A stretch of 26,466 nt of DNA from a virus. A model generated the notes under the pieces. It was given only the letters and a program-made list of their open reading frames with translations. It was not told where the DNA came from and ran no database searches. The stretch's first letter is position 1. The number at the start of each line of letters is the position of its first letter. Positions 6,529 to 12,828 of the stretch are shown here, one piece after another. A program made the translations under genes and the position numbers. The DNA is taken from positions 1 to 26,466 of IMG/VR virus record IMGVR_UViG_3300005549_000098; one strand, written 5' to 3'.

Positions 6529-7192
6529 TATCCCGACTAAGCTTGTTGCTCATCAGCAGAGTATTCAGAATCTCACGGTTAGTGATGGCTGTTACTATAT
6601 CAGTCCGGCTAGTAACCTTCTGATCTCCTAGTGCGGCCTGATAGAAGGCTCCCTCCTGCTTACCATCAGCTAGGCCTACCAGATAGTCGAGCATATCATC
6701 AGAACCACCAGTGGCTCCATTGATACTGACTACCTGCCAAGCCTGACCCTCACCGTTCTCCCAGACTTGCCGGCCATTAGGTGCCATGACAGGTTGGCCG
6801 TCCTCGTCTACCTTAGGCATACGGATAGTAGCTGGGCCGAAGTGCATCTCAATAGACTGCCCAACCATCTTGTCTAGGCGATCCTCAGGTGCTACCTCTG
6901 GCAGCAGGTTTCTAAGGCTCTTAGCAAAGGCATCCCATCTAGTGTTGCCAAAGCTAGTACTTGGTGGCTGGTAGTTAATACTGATAGTAGTAATCGGAAA
7001 TGGGTAAGGCTCGGTAGCCTCTAGCACTTCCAGCTGGCTACACTTCAGGTCACAGTAGATAGACTTCCGGCTGGTACCATCAGGGTTATCCCGCTGTGCC
7101 TCTCTTCTATTGTACTCATCAAGCACTCCTCTGAATCGGATCAGTGGGGACTGACCCTGAGGAGCTGCCGTTGAGAATTTTTCTTGTGTCAT
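6503..7192 (-). CDS. Probable ssDNA-binding/recombination-associated protein
   Basis: 229 residues; GGAGGTAAC precedes the ATG at 7192, so the start is firm. The N-terminal 160 residues alternate beta strands and loops (IRFRGVLDEY ... SIYCDLKCSQLEVLE ... ITTISINYQ ... SIEMHFGPATIRM ... WQVVSI), as in OB-fold proteins, with a conserved-looking aromatic set. The rest is helical. Phage Sak4-type operons usually encode an SSB-like protein, and no other candidate is present, so I infer that role. No motif is decisive; a structural protein is unlikely given its place among replication genes. Confidence 0.5.
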   Translation of the reverse strand: MTQEKFSTAAPQGQSPLIRFRGVLDEYNRREAQRDNPDGTSRKSIYCDLKCSQLEVLEATEPYPFPITTISINYQPPSTSFGNTRWDAFAKSLRNLLPEVAPEDRLDKMVGQSIEMHFGPATIRMPKVDEDGQPVMAPNGRQVWENGEGQAWQVVSINGATGGSDDMLDYLVGLADGKQEGAFYQAALGDQKVTSRTDIVTAITNREILNTLLMSNKLSRDSEGVLHKV

Positions 7193-7214
7193 GTTACCTC
7201 CTGCTTGTAGGGTG

Positions 7215-7592
7215 TTAATCTGCGTCTATTTCTACTGCTAGTTTTCTTAGCGCTATTACCTCCTTCCAGTTTACTGCTCTGTCTATATAATGTCCACCAG
7301 GACAGACTCGACCTTGTAGTCTATACCCTAGGATTCTATCAAGAGCACTGATAAAGTCATAGATTACCTGTGGTGTAGCCCAAGTCTTATGAGACAACTG
7401 GACAATCCAGTCAAGAATCTGCGCTGCATTATTACATCTCTCTAGATCAATCTCGTAGATCTGTCTGCCCTTTACAGAGTAGTCGAGTACTAGTCTGTCT
7501 GTATCCAACTTCCACAGTCCGTAAGTGTTGTTCTTTCTTTCCTCCTGTCTAATCTTATTCTGCTCTTCTGCGATCTCCCTAGCACTTCTCAT
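7215..7592 (-). CDS. Conserved hypothetical protein (125 aa)
   Basis: AGGAGG lies ten bases before the ATG at 7592. The middle section, YEIDLERCNNAAQILDWIVQ followed by KTWATPQVIYDFISALDRILG, resembles a small family I have seen in bacterial and phage genomes with no known function; it looks like two strands and three helices. A charged N-terminal helix (REIAEEQNKIRQEERKN) precedes it. It stands first after a 115-bp AT-rich spacer with a repeated element, so its expression may be controlled there. Confidence 0.7.
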   Translation of the reverse strand: MRSAREIAEEQNKIRQEERKNNTYGLWKLDTDRLVLDYSVKGRQIYEIDLERCNNAAQILDWIVQLSHKTWATPQVIYDFISALDRILGYRLQGRVCPGGHYIDRAVNWKEVIALRKLAVEIDAD

Positions 7593-7617
7593 ATAGGTTT
7601 CACCTCCTCTCTGTGAT

Positions 7618-7667
7618 AAATGTTAATTCTACTTATCATATTTATAACAATTTGTAATATATATATA
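7618..7667. repeat. Bipartite AT-rich element, copy 1
   Basis: Contains AAATGTTAAT (7618-7627), 13 unconserved bases, then TTTATAAC, two bases and TTTGTAATATATATAT (7651-7666). The same two blocks with identical 13- and 2-base spacing recur at 14476-14524, in the same orientation. Here the element fills the gap upstream of the 7215-7592 gene. A clear promoter consensus is not shared by both copies, so a protein-binding or DNA-unwinding role is as likely as promoter function. Confidence 0.6.
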
Positions 7668-7707
7668 CTTTTGTATGGAAATATATACACCAGCTTTAAC
7701 AATTAAC

Positions 7708-7905
7708 TTAAAACCAAGTCTCTCTAGCTAATCTCCAGATCTGCATTTCGCTCATCTGAAACAGCTCTGCTAGTTCCTTGTAACTTATATTCCTCTCTTC
7801 CCTCAGTCTCCATATCGCTAGTAAGACTGCTCTCCGGTACATCTGACAGTTTCTTTTTCTACATCTCCTAGATACTCCAGGTGCATTGGCAATCTTCCTC
7901 TTCAC
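7708..7905 (-). CDS. Small HTH DNA-binding protein (65 aa)
   Basis: GTG at 7905 overlaps the stop of the AAA ATPase gene (GTGA). The C-terminal half, NISYKELAELFQMSEMQIWRLARETW, is a clear helix-turn-helix; the N-terminus is very basic with two Cys (SRRCRKRNCQMYRR). It sits between an ATPase gene and a repeated AT-rich element (7618-7667), so it may bind that element or work as a helicase accessory; this is inference from position. Confidence 0.75.
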   Translation of the reverse strand: MKRKIANAPGVSRRCRKRNCQMYRRAVLLAIWRLREERNISYKELAELFQMSEMQIWRLARETWF

Positions 7906-8654
7906 AGCTCTAGTTCCTCGTCTGCTATTAGCCTACCAGTGCGCTTATTGTAGTCAGCATAGAACGGAGAGACTCTCTCTCTATTACGTGTACGCATCGT
8001 GATTCTAACTCTGTCTAGTAGTATTCCATCGTCATCTGTTAGACGGTCTAGAAATATCCTTACATCAGGCTTATATAGTAAGTCAGATGCTCCTCTGGCC
8101 CTTACAGGTGCCTGCCCATCTCCCCTCTCTTTTGCGTCTCCGTGGACTAGCAGCATTGAGGTGCCGGTCTGTCTAATTCCTAGCAGTGGCTTAAGAATAC
8201 TAGTTACCCAAGCATTACTGTTCTCCTCCATCCCTGGAGGCCAAAAATTACTCAGTGGATCAAATGTGACAAGCCGAGGGTGTAAGTCTGAGATCATCTT
8301 TACTAGTGGTAGCTCAAATCCATGTCCTTTAAAGGAGAAGCTATCATAGTCTACCCAGAAATTGTCTTGGTGGGTGCTGTTAACGTTGAGCTTATTGATT
8401 CTATCGTCAAACTCCCCAGGATGAATCTCCTGTTGATACAGATATGTAGCACCAGGATTAACTACCTTGAACCTTCCTAAGAATAACTCACCAGTTACTA
8501 TTGCATAGGCTAGTTCTATAGCAAAGGTTGACTTGAAGGAGTCAAAGGAGCCTGATAAAAGTGCTAGCTCTCCCTGGTTGAGTACTCGCTCTATAACAGG
8601 CTTTGGAAGTGGGAAAGGATCTTCTCTAATTTGTCGAGCGTTACGAGCTGGCAA
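7902..8654 (-). CDS. RepA/AAA_25-like replication ATPase
   Basis: A 250-residue RecA-fold ATPase. Walker A is GSFDSFKST (35-43), where the usual glycine before Lys is replaced by Phe, a variant common in this family; VTFDP (129-133) is the Walker B strand and LLVHGDAK a later conserved strand. RepA-type hexameric helicases of plasmids and phages have this core, and these often take the place of DnaB. No primase domain is fused. TTG at 8654 is chosen as start because GGGGAG lies six bases upstream and the zinc-ribbon gene overlaps it. It is probably the main replicative helicase or a DNA-damage/recombination ATPase. Confidence 0.8.
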   Translation of the reverse strand: MPARNARQIREDPFPLPKPVIERVLNQGELALLSGSFDSFKSTFAIELAYAIVTGELFLGRFKVVNPGATYLYQQEIHPGEFDDRINKLNVNSTHQDNFWVDYDSFSFKGHGFELPLVKMISDLHPRLVTFDPLSNFWPPGMEENSNAWVTSILKPLLGIRQTGTSMLLVHGDAKERGDGQAPVRARGASDLLYKPDVRIFLDRLTDDDGILLDRVRITMRTRNRERVSPFYADYNKRTGRLIADEELEL

Positions 8655-8799
8655 CTGCTTCTCCCCTATCCTTCTCCTTCGACTCGTTCCAGCGATGGCT
8701 TTGACACCTAGGGCAGCGTTCCCTTGTTTCCTTCCTGGGAACCCAGGTATGTCCGCATTGCTTACATGTCAAAACAGGGACTTCAATCTTCTCTAGCAT
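8641..8799 (-). CDS. Zinc-ribbon protein (52 aa), apparently leaderless
   Basis: Two clean CxxC pairs, CKQC (12-15) and CPRC (29-32), with HTWVPR between them, form a rubredoxin/TFIIS-like zinc ribbon; the tail is charged. No ribosome site precedes the ATG at 8799. Instead, an extended -10 promoter (8806-8811) puts the transcription start on or next to the A of the ATG. It is the first gene of the segment running into the RepA-like ATPase, whose start it overlaps. Possibly an accessory to that ATPase or a transcription regulator. Confidence 0.75.
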   Translation of the reverse strand: MLEKIEVPVLTCKQCGHTWVPRKETRERCPRCQSHRWNESKEKDRGEAVASS

Positions 8800-8805
8800 G
8801 ATAAC

Positions 8806-8834
8806 ATTATACCATATACGGACACATAGTGCAA
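8806..8834 (-). promoter_or_regulatory. Minus-strand sigma-70-type promoter, extended -10
   Basis: Reading leftward: TTGCAC (8834-8829), 17-base spacer, TATAAT (8811-8806) preceded by TGG, an extended -10. The -10 ends seven bases before the ATG at 8799, so the transcript should start at the initiation codon. It would drive the zinc ribbon, RepA-like ATPase and HTH genes. A further TATAAT occurs at 8846-8841 without a convincing -35. Confidence 0.6.
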
Positions 8835-8877
8835 TGGAGTATTATACAGGATCAATAGGCAATATGTTGATAACTAT

Positions 8878-9087
8878 TTATTGACCATTAAGGTACTGCC
8901 TACACTCTGCATCTGTCAGTTGGCGCTCATCTAGCTGCCCCAGGTTCTCTGCACCTAGACAATAGGTAGGTGTACCTGAGGGAATAACTAGATCTGGATG
9001 CTCATCCTTACTATTACTAGCGGCTATCATCCCAACACCTGCTAGCACTCCCAGGCTTGCAACTACTACTATAACTAGCTTTCTCAT
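8878..9087 (-). CDS. Small secreted or membrane-anchored protein (69 aa)
   Basis: AGGAGGAGAA precedes ATG at 9087, making this start better than one 12 codons upstream. The product begins MRKLVIVVVASLGVLAGVGMIAA, a signal peptide or uncleaved anchor, then a short exported part with two Cys (C43 and C62) that could form a disulfide. It follows the secreted dockerin-like gene by eight bases and ends the segment before the promoter at 8806-8834. It resembles the 57-residue product at 12200-12373 in layout. Likely acts at the cell envelope; exact role unknown. Confidence 0.7.
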   Translation of the reverse strand: MRKLVIVVVASLGVLAGVGMIAASNSKDEHPDLVIPSGTPTYCLGAENLGQLDERQLTDAECRQYLNGQ

Positions 9088-9095
9088 TTCTCCTC

Positions 9096-9836
9096 CTAAC
9101 AAGGCGGTATAGAGATACCCCAACCTGAGTCGCCAACTATCCAGTGGCCTTCCAGAGGGTGTACCTCATCCATGCTAATAGCTTCCCAGATTCTGTGCTC
9201 TACATACCCAACTAGCACTGTTCCACAAGGTGCATAGCCTGCGCCTATACCATTGGCAGCACAGTACAGTCCTGCTGTTGCTCCTCCTGTCCAGGTTACA
9301 ATAGGTGTAACTGCAACTGTCTGCCAGGGGTCTCCGTTAGGTGGGCGGGACTGTAGTGCAAAGGTACACTGAGTCCTAAACGTATAGTTATTACCAGCAC
9401 AAGCAGTCTCTCCGTACCAGCCAGTGCCAAACTCAACATGATGGTTGTACCAAACCCCAGACGACCAGACACCAATGGTAGCATTACAGCCCCAGATATA
9501 GGGATCTTCAGGCACGCCATCTATAGTAAACCCCTCTGGTAGTGGCTCCTGTAGGGTAAGTACTCCCAGACAGTGCTGTCCAAAGATGCCTGCTATGTGA
9601 GTTATATCTGTGCCGTCTACCCAACCATCCCCAGGCCTGGGCCAGAGGTCGTAGCCTGCTGGTGCTATAGATGCAGGCTTACCGAAGTATCCTGCTAGTA
9701 GGGTAATGTCTGAGCCGTCTGCATAGCTGTCTGCGTTCAGATCCTCGTGACAGGTCTGTGCTGATTGACTATACACTGGTGCAGTCCTAACTCCTACTAG
9801 CATACATAGTACTAAGGCGAACAGGATATATCTCAT
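9096..9836 (-). CDS. Secreted protein with dockerin-like calcium-binding repeats
   Basis: Start ATG at 9836 has AAAGGAG four bases upstream. Residues 1-25 (MRYILFALVLCMLVGV ... VYSQSA) are a signal peptide. Residues 32-52, DLNADSYADGSDITLLAGYFG, match a type I dockerin repeat with calcium ligands D32, N34, D36, D40 and D43. A second repeat at about 66-86 (GDGWVDGTDITHIAGIFG) has lost the first two ligands to proline. The remaining 160 residues are a Cys-, Trp- and Gly-rich beta domain I cannot name. Dockerins bind cohesins in cellulosomes, but similar repeats also occur in many non-cellulosomal surface proteins. A phage gene of this kind suggests export by the infected cell. The ATG overlaps the upstream gene stop (ATGA). 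Confidence 0.8.
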   Translation of the reverse strand: MRYILFALVLCMLVGVRTAPVYSQSAQTCHEDLNADSYADGSDITLLAGYFGKPASIAPAGYDLWPRPGDGWVDGTDITHIAGIFGQHCLGVLTLQEPLPEGFTIDGVPEDPYIWGCNATIGVWSSGVWYNHHVEFGTGWYGETACAGNNYTFRTQCTFALQSRPPNGDPWQTVAVTPIVTWTGGATAGLYCAANGIGAGYAPCGTVLVGYVEHRIWEAISMDEVHPLEGHWIVGDSGWGISIPPC

Positions 9837-10444
9837 GTTGCTCCTTTCTCTTGTTTTGTGGACAACTCGCCGGACAGGACAGCGCGACGTAACTGAAGCC
9901 AAGCATCCTCGACCACTGCCGGAACCCCCTCCTCAAACTCGCTCTTAAACAATGCGTCTACTCCCTCCACTGCCTCGCGCACCGCCTCCAGGCGACGCTC
10001 AGCCTGCTGCAAGTCGTGCTGGAGCTTCGCTGTATTCGGAAATGCCTCATTCCAGCGGGCCTCTTCCCGCGCCCAGAGTCGCTTGTACTCATCACGCTTC
10101 CTCTCAGCCGCCTCTACCCTGAGAAAAGCCAGGAACCATTGGTCAGGACTGGTCTGACTAAATAGATCACTTACTTGCGCCGCCTTCTCAGGGCCAAGCT
10201 CCTGCTCGACGTACTGCCAAACGTTGAGGGTGACGCGCTCAGCCGCCTCACGCGCCGCTTCCGCTTGCCGCTGTCCTGAACGTAGATATGCAACCGTGTT
10301 CTCGCACGTCTCGCAGACTGGCTCCTCGTTGCCCTTCCTGACTACCCGATGATTTCTGTGCGCCTCACGCTCTGCGGCTAGCTGGGCCGTCAAGCGTGAA
10401 CACGCTTCCATGTAGTGCGTGAGGTCGTCAGGCTGCTCGCTCAT
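9833..10444 (-). CDS. Coiled-coil protein with divergent base composition (203 aa)
   Basis: A charged, Ala- and Glu-rich protein with long helices (residues 11-30, 55-75 and 110-165) and one CETC pair (44-47). It has no membrane or enzyme motif; the helices suggest an oligomeric scaffold or DNA- or protein-binding rod. It uses more GC-rich codons (CGC, GCC, CTC) than its neighbours and has one CTAG in 612 bases, where adjacent genes have many, so it was probably gained separately. Stop overlaps the dockerin-like gene start, and start ATG (10444) overlaps the HTH gene stop. A weak resemblance to small phage coiled-coil proteins is all I can offer. Confidence 0.7.
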   Translation of the reverse strand: MSEQPDDLTHYMEACSRLTAQLAAEREAHRNHRVVRKGNEEPVCETCENTVAYLRSGQRQAEAAREAAERVTLNVWQYVEQELGPEKAAQVSDLFSQTSPDQWFLAFLRVEAAERKRDEYKRLWAREEARWNEAFPNTAKLQHDLQQAERRLEAVREAVEGVDALFKSEFEEGVPAVVEDAWLQLRRAVLSGELSTKQEKGAT

Positions 10445-10689
10445 CTCGCTTCTCCTAGCTCCACCCTATCGAACGCCAGATACTCGGGCATTACCGTTTC
10501 TGTCTGACTCTGAGTCTGTTCTCTCAACTTCTTCCTCCATTTGGAGATAGTTGTATGATCTAAGTCCAGCACCTGGGCCAGCTGTCTATTGCCAGTAGGT
10601 AGACGCAGTATCTGTTCTATACTGGTCTTATACTGGCGTTCTATTCTCCTCATCATGGGAGTCTTAGTCAGCTTGACTGTCTCTAGCAC
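10441..10689 (-). CDS. HTH DNA-binding protein (82 aa)
   Basis: Residues 30-60, LPTGNRQLAQVLDLDHTTISKWRKKLRE, form a homeodomain-like helix-turn-helix similar to Trp-repressor or transposase-type HTHs. The N-terminus is basic. ATG at 10689 directly follows the upstream stop (10690). Probably a transcription regulator or small accessory DNA-binding protein for the leftward operon; its binding sites are unknown, but the repeats at 12836-14330 are candidates. Confidence 0.75.
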   Translation of the reverse strand: MLETVKLTKTPMMRRIERQYKTSIEQILRLPTGNRQLAQVLDLDHTTISKWRKKLREQTQSQTETVMPEYLAFDRVELGEAR

Positions 10690-10896
10690 CTAGCCTATCT
10701 TCTCCAGTTCTTCTCTAGTATTATACATTAGGTCATATAGTTCTTCCCAGTGCTGAGCTGAGTTCTCATCCTGCCAGTTACTTCTAAGATGCTCTGCCTT
10801 GTCCTGACAGATCTGTTGTAGCCAGTACAGTACCTCAGCTAGTCCGTACTGGTCTACTACATCTTCCATCTTATCCTGCATAGTCTTTATCATCAT
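10690..10896 (-). CDS. Conserved small phage protein (68 aa)
   Basis: AGGAGGTGATAGCG precedes ATG at 10896, so this start is preferred to a longer frame. The helix LAEVLYWLQQICQDKAEHLRSNWQD resembles a phage family of unknown function with the same KAEH-x-NWQD core. It is mostly alpha-helical and acidic, without Cys clusters, and overlaps the zinc-ribbon gene upstream by 26 bases. Confidence 0.75.
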   Translation of the reverse strand: MMIKTMQDKMEDVVDQYGLAEVLYWLQQICQDKAEHLRSNWQDENSAQHWEELYDLMYNTREELEKIG

Positions 10897-11065
10897 CGCT
10901 ATCACCTCCTTTACTCCACTTATAGTTTCTATTATAATTACCCTTCCTATGTGCGTTAGCAAACTCCTTCCTAGCCCCACATAGCTTACATACCCCAGTG
11001 CTAGTCTCCCCATCAGGAGGAGCTATTACCCAGTGGTGAGTGCAAGCCTGTACCTTAGTTGCCAT
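10871..11065 (-). CDS. Zinc-ribbon phage protein (64 aa)
   Basis: CTHHWVIAPPDG followed by GVCKLCGARKEF (residues 8-32) is a familiar compact zinc ribbon of phage and bacterial small proteins: Cys/His pair, PxG turn, then CxxCG and a basic, aromatic end. The tail (NRNYKWSKGGDSDDDKDYAG) is charged. It overlaps both neighbours by 11 and 26 bases. Function is not known; zinc ribbons of this type often bind nucleic acid. Confidence 0.8.
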   Translation of the reverse strand: MATKVQACTHHWVIAPPDGETSTGVCKLCGARKEFANAHRKGNYNRNYKWSKGGDSDDDKDYAG

Positions 11066-11363
11066 GCCACTTAGCCAGTACCTTAGCGTTGTGTGTCCTC
11101 TGAGACGGAGACTTATATCCAGTCCTGATCTGATGTAGCCTCTGCCTAGATATACCCAGCTTTCTAGCTACCTCTGATGGGTGGTCAGTTATAAGCATTG
11201 CAGCTATGAGTGCCCGCTTAGTAAGTAGGGGATGATACCTCGCACAGAATCTTTTACCACGATTAGCACCCCTGCCACAGGGACACAGGGTTCTAACCTT
11301 AATGTACTTGTAGTACTTACTGTGCTGGCTGGTACTTGGGGCACTCACAGCCAGGTTCTCCAT
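11055..11363 (-). CDS. HTH protein with Cys-rich N-terminal part (102 aa)
   Basis: LCPCGRGANRGKRFCARYH (26-44) offers three Cys and one His for a metal site, and HPSEVARKLGISRQRLHQIRTG (60-81) is a sound helix-turn-helix. The combination suggests a DNA-binding regulator. The first 22 residues are Ser/Tyr rich and lie over the gene at 11317-11493 in another frame, so a later start (GTG codon 6) is possible; there is no good ribosome site for either. Overlap with the next gene is 11 bases. Confidence 0.7.
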   Translation of the reverse strand: MENLAVSAPSTSQHSKYYKYIKVRTLCPCGRGANRGKRFCARYHPLLTKRALIAAMLITDHPSEVARKLGISRQRLHQIRTGYKSPSQRTHNAKVLAKWHGN

Positions 11364-11493
11364 AACATATATCAGTAATCATACTATGCACATTCTTAGA
11401 GCACAGACAGTTATGGCAGTCAGGCTCATCCTCAAACTGCCCAGGGTTGTTCTCTTCTAAGAACACTTGATCTGCCTTAGTGTGGTGACTCAT
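11317..11493 (-). CDS. Cys-rich acidic protein (58 aa)
   Basis: ATG at 11493 overlaps the upstream stop (TGATG). Six Cys: three in CHNCLC (26-31) and three near the C-terminus (C43, C49, C51). This could form one zinc site or disulfides, but there is no export signal, so zinc is more likely. The N-terminus is acidic (FLEENNPGQFEDEPD). It overlaps the HTH gene by 47 bases in another frame, the longest overlap in this region, yet both show plausible protein patterns. Confidence 0.55.
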   Translation of the reverse strand: MSHHTKADQVFLEENNPGQFEDEPDCHNCLCSKNVHSMITDICYGEPGCECPKYQPAQ

Positions 11494-11627
11494 CACTGGG
11501 CCTTGGGAGGTCTACAGCCACAAGTCAAGCCTGGACAGTTATCTTTGCAGTCACCTAGTGATCGGCAGTGGTAGCATCGAATACTATACCACATACCAAT
11601 GCATAGTTTTCTTCCTATTGATTGCAT
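11493..11627 (-). CDS. 44-residue Cys-rich peptide
   Basis: AGGAGGAGAA leads directly to ATG at 11627. Seven Cys in 44 residues: C9, C18, C21, C27, C31, C36 and C38, with little else; the middle is CYHCRSLGDCKDNCPG. No signal peptide, so a zinc-binding role is more likely than an exported disulfide peptide. Strong ribosome site and TGATG coupling to the next gene make it real despite its size. Confidence 0.6.
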   Translation of the reverse strand: MQSIGRKLCIGMWYSIRCYHCRSLGDCKDNCPGLTCGCRPPKAQ

Positions 11628-11635
11628 TTCTCCTC

Positions 11636-12181
11636 CTATCTATACCTACAGATCGGCCAAGGCTGCATGCCATTATCTAGATATAGCTCATAGGCAACCA
11701 CACTATTCTTATACACATCAGGGCCGTCAGTGTAGATATTCCAGCCATGCTTTAGGAATCTCCATCCGTGTAGGTTGGGATCGAGCTGGAATGTACCAAT
11801 GTAGTACCCTGTGCTCCAGTCATCGTAATAGTCGGCCCCACTTTCACACTGTGCCACAGCAAGTACATACCCACAGGGGAGGGACTGCCAGATGGAGCAT
11901 ATTGTCCCTTCTGCACTGCTAGCTTCAGCCTTGGGGGTGGCCTCCAGATATGTCGGCTCAGGTTCTGGAGTTGTAGTTGGCTGCGGCTCTTGAGGTTGAG
12001 GCTCATCTACAGGCTCCTCGGGTTGCCGCACCATAGGCAGGGTCTGCCCCATGATACTGAGTTCATTGTCCCACACTTCTGACACTTCCACCATTCTACT
12101 CTGTTTCTGCTCATATACTGCTCCTCCGTCTGCTAGAGACGCTGCACCTATGACGACCATTACAGCCGCCATAAGGAGCAT
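11636..12181 (-). CDS. Membrane-anchored lysozyme-like transglycosylase
   Basis: Residues 1-19 are a signal anchor, 50-77 a Pro/Glu/Gln linker, and 95-181 a lysozyme-fold domain of the transglycosylase/resuscitation-promoting type. Key residues are E113 in VAQCESG, the expected catalytic acid, and the GTFQ turn (129-132); VVAYELYLDNGMQPWPIC matches the end of such domains. It should cleave peptidoglycan from the outer face of the membrane. It lies in the leftward block with other exported proteins, not with the packaging genes, so it may remodel the wall early, serve as an anchored endolysin, or alter superinfection. No clear Shine-Dalgarno; the start follows the upstream stop by 18 bases. 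Confidence 0.8.
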   Translation of the reverse strand: MLLMAAVMVVIGAASLADGGAVYEQKQSRMVEVSEVWDNELSIMGQTLPMVRQPEEPVDEPQPQEPQPTTTPEPEPTYLEATPKAEASSAEGTICSIWQSLPCGYVLAVAQCESGADYYDDWSTGYYIGTFQLDPNLHGWRFLKHGWNIYTDGPDVYKNSVVAYELYLDNGMQPWPICRYR

Positions 12182-12199
12182 CGTCAGGAACTTTATAGG

Positions 12200-12373
12200 C
12201 TACTCACTTAGACAGATGTACTCACTCCAGTAGCCATGACTGAAGTCTCCCTCACCATCTACCCACTCATCCTCCTGACACTTAGGGACTCTAGGTGTAT
12301 CGTCCTTGGTTGCTGTCATTATACCAAAGACTATCATAGCACCTACAGCCAGACCTATCAGGCCTGTCTTCAT
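12200..12373 (-). CDS. Small secreted or membrane protein (57 aa)
   Basis: GGGGAGGTGAGATAG leads to ATG at 12373. The first 20 residues (MKTGLIGLAVGAMIVFGIMT) form a signal peptide or anchor; the rest is acidic with two Cys (C32, C54), likely a disulfide outside the membrane. Its layout matches the 69-residue protein at 8878-9087. Immediately upstream of the lysozyme-like gene, it could be a partner or inhibitor; this is inference from position. Confidence 0.65.
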   Translation of the reverse strand: MKTGLIGLAVGAMIVFGIMTATKDDTPRVPKCQEDEWVDGEGDFSHGYWSEYICLSE

Positions 12374-12378
12374 CTATC

Positions 12379-12531
12379 TCACCTCCCCTCTATACAGGCT
12401 TGTCCACACTTATAACTCATCTGATGTTCAGGCCAAACACTATTATACCACTTAAGTGTTCTCAAGTGAGTCAGTGGCCTCGGGCAGCCAGTTGCTGCTA
12501 TTGCCTTGAGTAGACTAAGATGATTGAACAT
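12379..12531 (-). CDS. Hypothetical 50-residue protein
   Basis: AGGAG sits six bases before the ATG at 12531, and the last codons contain the ribosome site of the next gene. The product has an amphipathic N-terminus (FNHLSLLKAIAA) and three Cys (C16, C42, C46). No family recognised. Spacing and ribosome sites support coding. Confidence 0.6.
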   Translation of the reverse strand: MFNHLSLLKAIAATGCPRPLTHLRTLKWYNSVWPEHQMSYKCGQACIEGR

Positions 12532-12540
12532 TAGGCTCTC

Positions 12541-12774
12541 CTATGACTTGAGGCTTACCCAAGCACCTCGCTGCCAGACTGTCGTGATCAGGCTTGGCTT
12601 GGTAACGACAATGTGCAGTGGGACGCTGCCATAGTCACGCTCCAGCTCATATACCCTGAGCAGATGTCTGCGACAATAGCCCATTGTATGCTTGCTACTA
12701 CTTAGCCTGACTCCAACAGCCCTGCCAAGGCATCCCTTACTATCGGGATACGAACATTTAGGATTGTAGTACAT
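12541..12774 (-). CDS. Small Cys-rich protein (77 aa), first gene of its operon
   Basis: AAGGAGGTGACT precedes ATG at 12774, so this start is better than one 18 codons upstream, which would overlap the promoter. Cys at 7, 15 and 34 with His 37 (CSYPDSKGC ... GYCRRH) may bind zinc; the second half is beta-rich and basic. It is the first gene behind the promoter at 12799-12828, so it is likely expressed early and strongly. Function unknown. Confidence 0.75.
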   Translation of the reverse strand: MYYNPKCSYPDSKGCLGRAVGVRLSSSKHTMGYCRRHLLRVYELERDYGSVPLHIVVTKPSLITTVWQRGAWVSLKS

Positions 12775-12798
12775 AGTCACCTCCTTCCATTCATCACG

Positions 12799-12828
12799 AG
12801 TATAACATACCATCCTGGGATTTGTCAA
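12799..12828 (-). promoter_or_regulatory. Leftward promoter of the accessory operon
   Basis: Reading leftward: TTGACA (12828-12823), 18-base spacer, TATACT (12804-12799) preceded by TGT (extended -10). The spacer begins AATCCC, a block also seen behind the -35 of two rightward promoters (14595 and 26356). A transcript starting near 12792 would reach the AAGGAGG of the 12541-12774 gene within about ten bases. Confidence 0.75.

Noticed and set aside
9833-10444. Tail tape measure or scaffold protein
   Set aside because: It is a coiled-coil protein of only 203 residues in the leftward early operon, far from packaging genes, so a structural role is not supported.
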